From contig NZ_BCZA01000005.1 of the NCBI RefSeq assembly GCF_001598475.1, forward strand, positions 1 through 64,000: a stretch of 64,000 bases of DNA, written 5' to 3'. Each line of letters starts with the position of its first letter. The first letter of the stretch is position 1. This stretch comes from Pantoea agglomerans NBRC 102470 (GTDB lineage: Bacteria > Pseudomonadota > Gammaproteobacteria > Enterobacterales > Enterobacteriaceae). The notes beneath the pieces are model-generated. The model was not told the DNA's origin and did not search any database. It was given only the letters and a program-made list of their open reading frames with translations. Shown piece after piece: positions 11,528-19,531 of the stretch. Both the position numbers and the translations under genes were made by a program.

Positions 11528-11556
11528 CAGGGCCGCAATCGCGGCCCTGAACTTTT
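11528..11556 (+). terminator. Intrinsic terminator of frmAB
   Basis: A perfect 9-bp stem CAGGGCCGC/GCGGCCCTG (11528-11549) with a 4-nt loop is followed by AACTTTT. It is immediately after the frmB stop. Confidence 0.85.
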
Positions 11557-11673
11557 ATGCCTGCTCTGCTGGCTAACGCTCTGTCACAGAGCCAGTGTCC
11601 TGCCAGCCTGCCCTGTAAAAATGCCTTTCTCAGAACAGTGATGCTCAGCGCCCTACCGGACGCCTCCTCAATA

Positions 11674-12465
11674 TCAGACCAGTGCCGGGCCGGTCAGCCC
11701 GTCGATCATCACCTGCGGGATACCACGCGAGCAGTGTTCGATACGACCATCGACGCCATACACCTTTGCCAGAGTGGCAGGCGTGATCACCTTATCCGGC
11801 TGCCCTTCCGCCACCAGCGCGCCCTGCTTCAGCATCAGCGCATGTTGCGCATGACGCAGTGCAATATTGATGTCATGCACCACTACCACCGTCACGATGT
11901 TACGCTGGGCGGTTTCGCGCCGCACCAGGTCCATTACGTGAAACTGGTAGTTGAGATCCAGCGCACTCAGCGGTTCATCCAGCAGCAGCAGCTTAGGGCG
12001 ACGGATCAGTGACTGCGCCAGCCCGACCAGCTGTTTCTGTCCGCCGGAGAGCTGATCGAGATATCGCATCGCCAGATGGGCAATGCCCAGTTGTTCCAGC
12101 AGATGCATGATTTCCGCTTCGCTGCTGGCGCTGTGCAGACCACCGGAGGCACGCTGCGCCACGATGATCGACTCCAGCACATGCAGATGTACGCCCGCAG
12201 GCAGCGACTGCGGCAGATAAACCACGTTCTTCGCACGCCGGGCAAACGGCTGGGTCATAAGATCTTCACCGTTGAGCCACATCTCGCCCTGGCCTTTATT
12301 CAGACCGGCCAGTGCCCGCAGCAGCGTCGATTTACCACAGCCATTCGGCCCCAGCAGCACGGTGATCTCGCCGCGCGGCAGCGGCGCGATATTAAGATTA
12401 TCAATGACTTTATTTTTTGGGTACCCGGCACTGAAGCCGCGTAACGTCAGACCCTGTTCCATCAT
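11674..12465 (-). CDS. FecE/FepC-type iron-siderophore ABC ATPase
   Basis: Cytoplasmic ATPase of an iron-chelate importer, 263 residues. Walker A is GPNGCGKST (about residue 37-45), signature LSGGQKQLVGLAQSL, Walker B LLLLDEPLSALDL, and the switch His is in VVVHDINIAL. It overlaps the permease gene by 4 nt (ATGA), so the two are translationally coupled. No substrate-binding protein is adjacent. The Fur box upstream of the permease supports iron control of both. Confidence 0.93.
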   Translation of the reverse strand: MMEQGLTLRGFSAGYPKNKVIDNLNIAPLPRGEITVLLGPNGCGKSTLLRALAGLNKGQGEMWLNGEDLMTQPFARRAKNVVYLPQSLPAGVHLHVLESIIVAQRASGGLHSASSEAEIMHLLEQLGIAHLAMRYLDQLSGGQKQLVGLAQSLIRRPKLLLLDEPLSALDLNYQFHVMDLVRRETAQRNIVTVVVVHDINIALRHAQHALMLKQGALVAEGQPDKVITPATLAKVYGVDGRIEHCSRGIPQVMIDGLTGPALV

Positions 12466-13538
12466 ACCGTCCCCCGATGACGCAGAATAATACTCAGGAA
12501 GAACGGCACGCCAATCAGTGAGGTGACAATGCCAACCGGGATGATTACACCGGGGAGCAGGTTTTTCGAGGCGACCGACGCCAGCGACAGCACCAGCGCG
12601 CCAACCAGCGCACTGGCGGGCAGATAGAAACGGTGATCTTCACCAAACATCATGCGGGCGATATGGGGTGCGACCAGCCCAATGAAACCGATCGGGCCGA
12701 CAAACGCGACCGCCAGGGCAGAGAGGATACTGATGCGCAGTAACGTAGTCAGGCGCAGACGACGCACGTCAATGCCAAAGCTTACCGCGCGGTCTTCGCC
12801 CAGACGCAGCGCCGTCAGCTTCCAGCTGCTCATCATGGAAAACGGCACCAGAATGGCCAGCGCCACGCTCAGCACGCCCAGCTTCTCCCAGGAGGCGCGC
12901 GCCAGGCTGCCCATGGTCCAGAACACCAGGCCCTGCAGGGTATCTTCACTGGCGATGAACTGCATCATGGATACCAGGGCGTTAAAGGTGAAGACCAGCG
13001 CGATACCGAACAGCACCACGCCTGCCGAAGAGACCTGAGTCCAGCGGGTTACGGCATCCAGCATCAGCGCGGCAAACAGGGCAAAGACAAAGGCATTGGC
13101 AGAAATTAACCACTGATCGGGAATGCCGGGAATACCCACGCCGAGGATGATGGCCAGCGCGGCACCAAACGCCGCCGCCGATGAGACACCGAGGGTAAAC
13201 GGACTGGCCAGCGGGTTATTCAGGATGGTCTGCATTTCTGCGCCCGCCAGACCCAGCGACAGGCCCACTACCAGCGCCATCAGCGCATAGGGCAGACGAA
13301 TGTCCCAGACAATGACGCGCGTGCCGGCATCGACGCTCTCGGGGCTGAGCAGCGTATTCCACAGCGTTTCAAGTGAGAGTCCCGCCGGACCCAGCGTGAA
13401 GTCGAGGATCAGCGAGGCGAGTATCGCCAGCAGCAGCACGCCAATCCAGATTAAGCGGCGGCGCAGCACCTGATGATAGTTCTGCATGGTGTGGTGAAGC
13501 GTCTCTTCCCCCGCCAGCAGCGAAGTTTCGGTAGTCAT
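12462..13538 (-). CDS. FecCD-family iron-siderophore ABC permease
   Basis: Inner-membrane permease of 358 residues from ATG 13538 (preceded by CAGGG). The motifs VGLSLGLAGAEMQTILNNPL and ASPFTLGVSSAAAFGAALA, and late GFIGLVAPHIARMMFGEDH, are diagnostic of the BtuC/FecCD family, with about nine to ten helices. Only one permease gene is present, so it probably acts as a homodimer with the downstream ATPase. The binding protein and any outer-membrane receptor must be encoded elsewhere. The first ~45 residues are soluble. Confidence 0.93.
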   Translation of the reverse strand: MTTETSLLAGEETLHHTMQNYHQVLRRRLIWIGVLLLAILASLILDFTLGPAGLSLETLWNTLLSPESVDAGTRVIVWDIRLPYALMALVVGLSLGLAGAEMQTILNNPLASPFTLGVSSAAAFGAALAIILGVGIPGIPDQWLISANAFVFALFAALMLDAVTRWTQVSSAGVVLFGIALVFTFNALVSMMQFIASEDTLQGLVFWTMGSLARASWEKLGVLSVALAILVPFSMMSSWKLTALRLGEDRAVSFGIDVRRLRLTTLLRISILSALAVAFVGPIGFIGLVAPHIARMMFGEDHRFYLPASALVGALVLSLASVASKNLLPGVIIPVGIVTSLIGVPFFLSIILRHRGTV

Positions 13539-13591
13539 GTTTGAACCCTGTGTGGCTATCACGTCAGAAAACGCAGCCACAATAGTGCAGG

Positions 13592-13606
13592 TGATAATAA
13601 TTATCA
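13592..13606. promoter_or_regulatory. Fur box upstream of the iron ABC genes
   Basis: TGATAATAATTATCA is a perfect 15-bp palindrome and matches the core of the Fur consensus (GATAATGATTATC type). It lies 54 bp upstream of the permease start codon, a typical promoter-overlapping position, and predicts repression under iron-replete conditions. Confidence 0.85.
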
Positions 13607-13668
13607 ATTCGAGAACATAAGCGAGACGTGAAAAAACAGTAAAAAACGGTGTTGCAGGCAGGAGAATG

Positions 13669-13742
13669 GCTCAGGGAGCCTGCGCCTTTCGCAAAGACGC
13701 AGAACCCGCCATCCCTGGCGGGTTTTGTGCGGGCGATGACGC
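13669..13742. repeat. Intergenic repeat copy with hairpin, next to lysP
   Basis: This stretch (CTCAGGGAGC..., then CGCAAAGACGC, then CCATCCCTGGC, GCGGGCGAT) is a diverged copy of the sequence at about 19,253-19,325. It carries a perfect 9-bp stem AACCCGCCA/TGGCGGGTT (13703-13724) that may end transcripts from either side. It lies in the convergence-free gap between lysP (ending 13747) and the iron ABC promoter. It is probably one copy of a lineage-specific intergenic repeat family; any short reading frame across it is not a gene. Confidence 0.65.
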
Positions 13743-13746
13743 AGAG

Positions 13747-15213
13747 TTACTCTTTGTGAACCGGGAACTCCATCTCGCTGTACTTAACGAAACGGCTGCC
13801 GCGCGTCAGCTTGTAGCCGAACCAGATAATCAGGAACAGCGGAATGCCGATGTAGGTTGCCGCCACGCCATACCAGTCGATGCTGTCGTTGAGGAATGCC
13901 TGGTAGTTCTGACCCAGCGTGATGATCAGGCAGAGCACAAAGGCGAAAATCGGACCCAGCGGGAAGAAGCCGGAACGGTAAGGCAGATCGTTCAGGTCAC
14001 GTCCCTGGGCCACATAGCCCCGACGAAAGCGATAGTGACTGATGGCAATACCCAGCCAGGCAATAAACCCGGTCATGCCTGAGGTATTCAGCAGCCACAG
14101 ATAGACTTCCTGATTACCAAATTTTGAGGTCAGGAAGCACAGTCCGGCCACCACGGTGGTGGCCCACAGGGCATTACGCGGCACGCCGCCTTTAGAGAGC
14201 TTCGCGAAAATCCGTGGCGCTTTACCTTCGCTGGCAAGGTTGTAAAGCATACGCGTTGACGCATACATCCCGGAGTTACCCGCTGACAGCACAGCCGTCA
14301 GGATCACCGCATTCATGACGGCGGCGGCAGAGAGCAGACCGGCGTTCTGGAACACCAGGGTGAACGGGCTGACGCTGATATCGTCGATATCATTGTGCAG
14401 CAACTGCGGATCGGTGTATGGCAGGATCAGGCTGATAATCAGGATAGCGAACACATAGAACAGCAGGATACGCCAGAAAATCTGCCGCACAGCGCGCGGA
14501 ATATTTTTCGCCGGATCTTCAGATTCGCCCGCCGCGATACCGATCAGTTCGGTGCCCTGGAAGGAGAATCCCACAATCATCGCCACCCCAATCATCGCCG
14601 CAAAGCCGCCCGCAAACGGCGCGTCGCCCACCTGCCAGTTCTGCCAGCCCGCATGTTCAGCACCGCGCATAATGCCGGTGATCATCAGCACGCCAACGAT
14701 GATAAAGATAATCACGGTGGCCACTTTAATCAGCGAGAACCAGTATTCCGCCTCGCCAAAGCCTTTGACCGAAATGTAGTTGAGCAGGAACATCAGCCCC
14801 AGGAACAGCGCGCTCCAGATCCAGCCAGGCGTGTCGGGGAACCAGTAGTTCATCACCAGCTGGGACGCCACCAGGTCAACCGCGATGGTCACCGCCCAGT
14901 TGTACCAGTAGTTCCAGCCGAGTGCGAAACCAAAGCCCTCTTCGACATATTTCGCGCCGTAAGTGGCGAAGGAACCCGATACCGGCATGAACGCAGCCAG
15001 TTCGCCGAGGCTGGTCATCAGGAAGTAGACCATCAGGCCGATGAGGATATAGGAGAGCAGTGCTCCGCCGGGGCCAGCCTGAGCGATGGTGGCACCAGAG
15101 GCGACAAACAGGCCGGTACCAATGGAGCCGCCGATGGCGATCATCGTCAGGTGACGGGCTTTTAACGCACGTCGTAATGCAGGTTGTTGTGTTGTATTTG
15201 AGTCATTATGCAT
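13747..15213 (-). CDS. lysP: Lysine-specific permease LysP
   Basis: Inner-membrane APC-superfamily proton symporter for L-lysine, 488 residues (E. coli 489), 12 predicted helices. The N-terminus has the family motif ALKARHLTMIAIGGSIGTGL followed by FVASGATIAQAGPGGALLSY. In E. coli LysP also holds the CadC sensor inactive; whether a cad system exists here is not visible. The neighbour yeiE is conserved in E. coli, which supports LysP over paralogous aromatic or basic amino-acid permeases. Confidence 0.93.
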   Translation of the reverse strand: MHNDSNTTQQPALRRALKARHLTMIAIGGSIGTGLFVASGATIAQAGPGGALLSYILIGLMVYFLMTSLGELAAFMPVSGSFATYGAKYVEEGFGFALGWNYWYNWAVTIAVDLVASQLVMNYWFPDTPGWIWSALFLGLMFLLNYISVKGFGEAEYWFSLIKVATVIIFIIVGVLMITGIMRGAEHAGWQNWQVGDAPFAGGFAAMIGVAMIVGFSFQGTELIGIAAGESEDPAKNIPRAVRQIFWRILLFYVFAILIISLILPYTDPQLLHNDIDDISVSPFTLVFQNAGLLSAAAVMNAVILTAVLSAGNSGMYASTRMLYNLASEGKAPRIFAKLSKGGVPRNALWATTVVAGLCFLTSKFGNQEVYLWLLNTSGMTGFIAWLGIAISHYRFRRGYVAQGRDLNDLPYRSGFFPLGPIFAFVLCLIITLGQNYQAFLNDSIDWYGVAATYIGIPLFLIIWFGYKLTRGSRFVKYSEMEFPVHKE

Positions 15214-15330
15214 GTGTTAACGCTACGCTGGGTAAAAATGAGGCGCGATTGTAGCAGCCAGATCGCCTCTGTATAGCGAATGCCAACCTGTTATTAGTTA
15301 ACTTCATGATCGCGCCGGTATTATTAGTAA

Positions 15331-16197
15331 TTACTCGCGACAATAGGAAAAAAACCGCGTCAGTGCTTTGGAAATATGCTTCTGCCGGTGATGGATGCGA
15401 TAGAGCGTGCGGATAAGACGCGGCAGCGGAATCGTCAGTTCAACCAGCGTGCCCGCCTCCAGCAGATCGGTAATCACCCGGCGCGAAAGACAGCTGATGC
15501 CCATGCCGTGCCGCACCGCATGTTTAATCGCCTCGGAATTGCCCAGCTCCATGCCCAGCTGAAAACTCGGCAGATGCGACAGCAGCAGATAATCGACAAT
15601 TTCACGGGTGCCGGAGCCGCGTTCGCGCAGGATCCACGGGGCGTCAGCCAGGGTTTGTAGCGTCACCGGCTGTTGCAGAATCGCCGCGTCTGGCGCGGCA
15701 AACACCACCAGCTCATCTTCGAGCCAGGGCTCGCTGACCAGCTCGGTCATATGGCACGGCCCTTCAATTAATCCGACATCGACGCGGAAATCGGAAACCG
15801 CCTGAATCACATCCTGACTGTTGCCGACACTCAGCTCCAGCGGCAGGCGGGGAAAATCGCGACGATAAGCAGCCATCATGCCTGGCAGCAGATAGTTACC
15901 GATGGTGCTGCTGGCAAAGATGCGGATCGCGCCGTTATCCTCTTTAAACAGCTGCTCGATTTCGCCCGCCTGCTCCAGCAGCCCTACTGCACGGGGATAG
16001 AGCAGCCGTCCATGCTCATTCAGCACCAGCCGTTTGCCGACGCGGTCAAACAGTTGCACGCCGAGCTGACTCTCCAGATCGGCCAGCGCTGCACTCACTG
16101 CGGACTGCGACAGCGCCAGCAGTTGCGAAGCCTGAGTGGTGGAGCCGCTCTTAAGCACTTCGGTGAAAACTTCAATTTGTCGCAGCGTAATGTGCAT
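15331..16197 (-). CDS. yeiE: LysR-type regulator YeiE
   Basis: Transcriptional regulator of 288 residues. The winged helix reads [42 protein letters not shown], then a CysB-like effector domain ([21 protein letters not shown] at about 92). YeiE is known from E. coli as an activator of divergent yeiH, and in Cronobacter as a sulfite-responsive regulator. Here yeiH is also divergent, but a small YkvA-type gene has been inserted between the two on the yeiE strand. The name rests on synteny with lysP, yeiH and nfo. Confidence 0.9.
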   Translation of the reverse strand: MHITLRQIEVFTEVLKSGSTTQASQLLALSQSAVSAALADLESQLGVQLFDRVGKRLVLNEHGRLLYPRAVGLLEQAGEIEQLFKEDNGAIRIFASSTIGNYLLPGMMAAYRRDFPRLPLELSVGNSQDVIQAVSDFRVDVGLIEGPCHMTELVSEPWLEDELVVFAAPDAAILQQPVTLQTLADAPWILRERGSGTREIVDYLLLSHLPSFQLGMELGNSEAIKHAVRHGMGISCLSRRVITDLLEAGTLVELTIPLPRLIRTLYRIHHRQKHISKALTRFFSYCRE

Positions 16198-16206
16198 CGT
16201 TGCCTC

Positions 16207-16581
16207 TTAACTCAGTGACTGCCTGACCAGGTAAATGATTAATGCCAGCCAGATCAGCCCTATCGCCACCAGCCAGCCTGCAATCTTTTTGCCACGCGAA
16301 CGTTGAGACTGCGCCCGCTCGCTGCTGCTGATGCGCACCTCTCGCGGCAGTAAACGCAGCAGCACCATGACGCCCGTCGGAATAATCACCGCGTCATCCA
16401 GCAGACCGACAAAGGGGATGACATCAGGAATGAGATCGATCGGGCTGATGCCATAGGCGACCAGCCCCAGCATCCCCAGCTTGTTCCACCAGGGTGTGCG
16501 GGGATCGCGGAAGGCAAACCCCAGCACAAACACATCTCTTTTGATCAACGTCGCCCAGCGGCGCAGACGCGAAACTATCAT
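16207..16581 (-). CDS. YkvA-family (DUF1232) small membrane protein
   Basis: A 124-residue protein with the DUF1232 signature DPRTPWWNKLGMLGLVAYGI then SPIDLIPDVIPFVGLLDDA, a hairpin of hydrophobic segments, plus a C-terminal transmembrane helix (IAGWLVAIGLIWLALIIYLV). The function of the family is unknown. It ends 9 nt before yeiE in the same direction, so the two may be cotranscribed, and its promoter faces away from yeiH. Confidence 0.85.
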   Translation of the reverse strand: MIVSRLRRWATLIKRDVFVLGFAFRDPRTPWWNKLGMLGLVAYGISPIDLIPDVIPFVGLLDDAVIIPTGVMVLLRLLPREVRISSSERAQSQRSRGKKIAGWLVAIGLIWLALIIYLVRQSLS

Positions 16582-16687
16582 GATTGCTGCCTTATCGTTT
16601 ATTCTGGTTAATTATAAATATATTATCAATTTCACTTTTAAGCCAGTCGCCGTCATGATCGGGTCTCAACCAGGAGGAGTGACCACC

Positions 16688-17743
16688 ATGACTGAACTGA
16701 GCATCGCTAAACCGCATCATCCCGTTCCGCTCTGGATCCCGGGTCTGCTGCTGACCGCCGTGATTGCCGGGGCAGCCAGCTGGCTGGCGCAGCAACCGAT
16801 GATTGCCGCGCTGGGGCTGGGTTCACTGACTCTGGCGATTATGCTGGGCATCCTGGTCGGTAACAGCATCTATTCGCCACTGGCGTCACGCTGCGACAAC
16901 GGCGTGCTGCTGGCTAAGCAGAAACTGCTGCGGCTGGGGATCATCCTGTTTGGCTTTCGCATCACTTTACAACAAATTGCTGACGTCGGTTTCAGCGGCA
17001 TCCTGATTGATGCGCTGACCCTGACCAGCACCTTCCTGATAACCTGCCTGCTGGGCATGCGGCTACTGAAGCTGGATCGCGATACCGTCTGGCTGATAGG
17101 TGCGGGCAGCAGTATCTGCGGTGCTGCGGCTGTACTGGCGACCGAGCCGGTAGTGAAAGCCGCGCCGTCGAAAGTTGCGGTGGCTATCGCGACCGTGGTG
17201 CTGTTCGGCACGCTGGCGATTTTTATCTATCCGCTGCTGTGGCCGCTGGCGCATGAGCTGTTCCCGGATCTCAGTGCATCGCAGTTCGGGGTTTTTACCG
17301 GCTCAACCATCCATGAAGTGGCGCAGGTGGTGGCCGCCGGACACAGCATCAGCCCGGAAGCCGAGAACAGCGCGGTCATTGCCAAAATGCTGCGGGTAAT
17401 GATGCTGGCTCCCTTTCTGCTCTGCCTGAGCGCCGTGATACGCGGCAAACGTCAAGGAAGCAACGCGCGTCAGGCTGTGACATTTCCCTGGTTCGCCCTG
17501 CTGTTTATTGCCGTCGCACTGTTTAACTCGCTGCAGCTGCTGCCTGCCGCGGTGGTGGCTACGCTGAATCAGCTGGCGGGTCTGCTGCTGGCGATGGCGA
17601 TGGCGGCGCTGGGATTGACCACCCGTTTCGGGGCATTGCGTGAGGCAGGCGTTAAACCGCTGCTGCTGGGTGCGCTGGTGTTTGTCTGGTTAATCGCGGG
17701 CGGCGGTGCAATCAATCTGCTGGTGCAACATTTCATGGGCTAG
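16688..17743 (+). CDS. yeiH: YeiH-family putative sulfate exporter
   Basis: Polytopic inner-membrane protein of 351 residues (UPF0324), about ten helices. The start at ATG 16688 is supported by CCAGGAGGAGTGACCACC upstream and by the length of E. coli YeiH (349). The family motif GIILFGFRITLQQIADVG and the segment FTGSTIHEVAQVVAAGHSIS are visible. The transport substrate is not proven; link to sulfur oxyanions comes from the YeiE regulon. It is divergent from the DUF1232 and yeiE genes. Confidence 0.9.
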   Translation: MTELSIAKPHHPVPLWIPGLLLTAVIAGAASWLAQQPMIAALGLGSLTLAIMLGILVGNSIYSPLASRCDNGVLLAKQKLLRLGIILFGFRITLQQIADVGFSGILIDALTLTSTFLITCLLGMRLLKLDRDTVWLIGAGSSICGAAAVLATEPVVKAAPSKVAVAIATVVLFGTLAIFIYPLLWPLAHELFPDLSASQFGVFTGSTIHEVAQVVAAGHSISPEAENSAVIAKMLRVMMLAPFLLCLSAVIRGKRQGSNARQAVTFPWFALLFIAVALFNSLQLLPAAVVATLNQLAGLLLAMAMAALGLTTRFGALREAGVKPLLLGALVFVWLIAGGGAINLLVQHFMG

Positions 17744-17794
17744 CGGCATCGGGTATCATGCCGTTTCATCCGTGCACAGCCCCAGGAGAAAGGC

Positions 17795-18640
17795 ATGAAA
17801 TATATTGGCGCACACGTGAGTGCGGCAGGTGGCGTGGATCAGGCAGTGATCCGCGCCCATGAAATAGAAGCCACCGCCTTCGCGCTCTTTACTAAAAATC
17901 AACGTCAGTGGAAGGCTGCCCCGCTCTCGACTGAGGTGATTGATGCTTTTCGCGCCGCCTGCGAGACGTACAAATTCGGTCCGCAGCAAATCCTGCCGCA
18001 CGACAGTTTCCTGATTAACCTGGGTCATCCGGTTGAAGAGGCACTGGAGAAATCCCGCGCGGCTTTTATTGATGAGCTGCGACGTGCCGACCAGCTCGGC
18101 CTGACTTTGCTGAACTTCCATCCGGGCAGCCATCTGCATCAGATTGATGAGGAGGCCTGTCTGAAGCGGATTGCGGAGTCGATCAATATCGCCCTCGACC
18201 AGAGCCAGAACGTCACCGCCGTCATTGAGAATACCGCCGGTCAGGGCAGTAATCTGGGTTTCCGCTTCGAGCATCTCGCCACCATTATTGAGCATGTTGA
18301 AGATAAGTCGCGTGTCGGCGTCTGTATTGATACCTGCCATGCGTTTGCCGGTGGTTATGACCTGCGTACCGAAGCGGATTGCGAAGCGACCTTCGCCGAA
18401 TTTGAGCGCATTGTCGGCTTTAACTATCTGCGCGGCATGCACCTTAACGATGCCAAAAGCGCCTTCGACAGTCGCGTCGACCGCCATCACAGCCTGGGTG
18501 AAGGCAATATCGGCAAAACAGCGTTTAGCTGGCTGATGAAAGATCCGCGGTTCGATGGCATCCCGTTGATTCTGGAGACCATTAATCCTGATATCTGGAA
18601 AGATGAGATTGCCTGGCTGAAAGCCGAACAGCAGGGATAG
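17795..18640 (+). CDS. nfo: Endonuclease IV (Nfo)
   Basis: AP endonuclease that incises DNA 5' of abasic sites during base excision repair. The 281-residue protein is a TIM barrel with three zinc ions; the metal-binding motifs are visible in [26 protein letters not shown] and [20 protein letters not shown] then EGNIG. The length is standard (E. coli 285). An AGGAGAAAGGC precedes the ATG. A strong terminator follows at 18691. Confidence 0.97.
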   Translation: MKYIGAHVSAAGGVDQAVIRAHEIEATAFALFTKNQRQWKAAPLSTEVIDAFRAACETYKFGPQQILPHDSFLINLGHPVEEALEKSRAAFIDELRRADQLGLTLLNFHPGSHLHQIDEEACLKRIAESINIALDQSQNVTAVIENTAGQGSNLGFRFEHLATIIEHVEDKSRVGVCIDTCHAFAGGYDLRTEADCEATFAEFERIVGFNYLRGMHLNDAKSAFDSRVDRHHSLGEGNIGKTAFSWLMKDPRFDGIPLILETINPDIWKDEIAWLKAEQQG

Positions 18641-18690
18641 TAAAAGGGAGCCAGCTGGCTCAATGCTGGTCAGTTAAGATTAGATTTGTT

Positions 18691-18725
18691 AAGGCTGTCA
18701 CGGTCAGACGTGGCAGCCTTTTTTT
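18691..18725 (+). terminator. Intrinsic terminator of nfo
   Basis: The stem AAGGCTGTCACG/CGTGGCAGCCTT (one G-U pair, 6-nt loop) is followed by a run of T (TTTTTTT), about 50 nt past the nfo stop. Confidence 0.9.
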
Positions 18726-19473
18726 CTGGACGAGCGAGCCGCAGTGCGTGCCTGCGCACCTCTGCTGCTGCCGGGCCGTCCTCGCGCCGCTCACGCGGTA
18801 CCTTCGGCTTTGACGTCGTGCCGACGAACCGTTCGGGGATCGGCCCTCCCTGGCCGGCCCCGAACTGTCCACGCTTCCCGGCGTGGACTTCTGGCCCACC
18901 GTCACCCCTCAGCGCTGCGGATAGCCCTTTCAGCAGCAGAGGCGCTCAGGCCTCCACTCTCGTGCCCTTTTTAACAGTACGCACCAGAAGCTTCAGAGCA
19001 GGCCGGTGGCGATCAGGAGCAGGCAATCCGCAGCGCTGAACAGAATGAGTCTGCCAGGAGAGCCCGCAGGACGCGGGCGAAAGGCGGGGCGGCACAGGAT
19101 GTGCCATCCCCGGCGGTCCGTCAGGCAGGCGAATGAAGTGAAGGAACCGCGCAGCGGCGCGAGGACCGCCAGCCCCTGAGCGGCACCAGACTGCGTTATC
19201 ACCTGTCGCTTAACTGGCTGGCATGCTCCCTTTTCGTTTAGAGAGAACGCTGGCTCAGGGAGCATACGCCTTCCGTAAAGACGCAAAAAAACGCCATCCC
19301 TGGCAGGCGCAGCGCGGGCGATTACGCACCTCATCCCTGAGGTGCGCCCGTAGCCGGGCCAACGCTTTGCGTTGTTCAAAAACGCTCCCGGCTTTTTGTC
19401 CATGGCCCGCGATGCTTTACTCCAGGCGTATGCTCCCGTCGCTTTGGCTTCGGGAACCGTCTGTAAAAGCAAA
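18726..19473. repeat. GC-rich non-coding repeat block between nfo and fruA
   Basis: About 750 bp without a credible gene. A sequence at about 18,777-18,807 (CCGTCCTCGCGCCGCTCACG) reappears in inverted form at about 19,140-19,170 (CGCAGCGGCGCGAGGACCG), so the block contains an imperfect inverted repeat of over 25 bp separated by ~350 bp. A second element with 13-bp terminal inverted repeats occupies 19257-19437. The reading frames across it have no start signals or recognisable domains. I read this as a cluster of lineage-specific intergenic repeats. Confidence 0.6.
19257..19437. repeat. Candidate MITE-like element with 13-bp terminal inverted repeats
   Basis: GGGAGCATACGCC (19257-19269) and its exact inverse GGCGTATGCTCCC (19425-19437) bound ~181 bp. 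The left part is similar to 13,669-13,742 beside lysP, so at least one more partial copy exists in the window. The interior holds a smaller hairpin (GCACCTCA...TGAGGTGC near 19,325-19,345). No transposase is inside. It may be a non-autonomous mobile repeat or a processed-RNA hairpin. Confidence 0.5.
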
Positions 19474-19501
19474 CAGGGAGCCATCCGGCTCCCTGTTATT
19501 T
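19474..19501 (-). terminator. Terminator of the fruBKA operon
   Basis: A perfect 9-bp stem CAGGGAGCC/GGCTCCCTG (19474-19495) lies ~35 nt past the fruA stop. On the minus strand it is followed by TTTGCTTTT and on the plus strand by TTATTTT, so it may act in both directions. Confidence 0.8.
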
Positions 19502-19531
19502 TCACTTCAGCAAATTATGCACTTCAGCAAA

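Noticed and set aside
11557..12012. A 151-codon plus-strand frame after frmB
   Set aside because: Overlaps the 3' part of the iron ABC ATPase on the other strand and has no ribosome site.
14395..15165. A 256-codon open frame opposite lysP
   Set aside because: Antisense shadow of a conserved gene; composition is His/Asp/Gln-rich and no domain is visible.
18993..19505. A 170-codon frame in the nfo-fruA gap
   Set aside because: It crosses the inverted repeats and the fruA terminator, and has no recognisable domain or ribosome site; read as repeat sequence.
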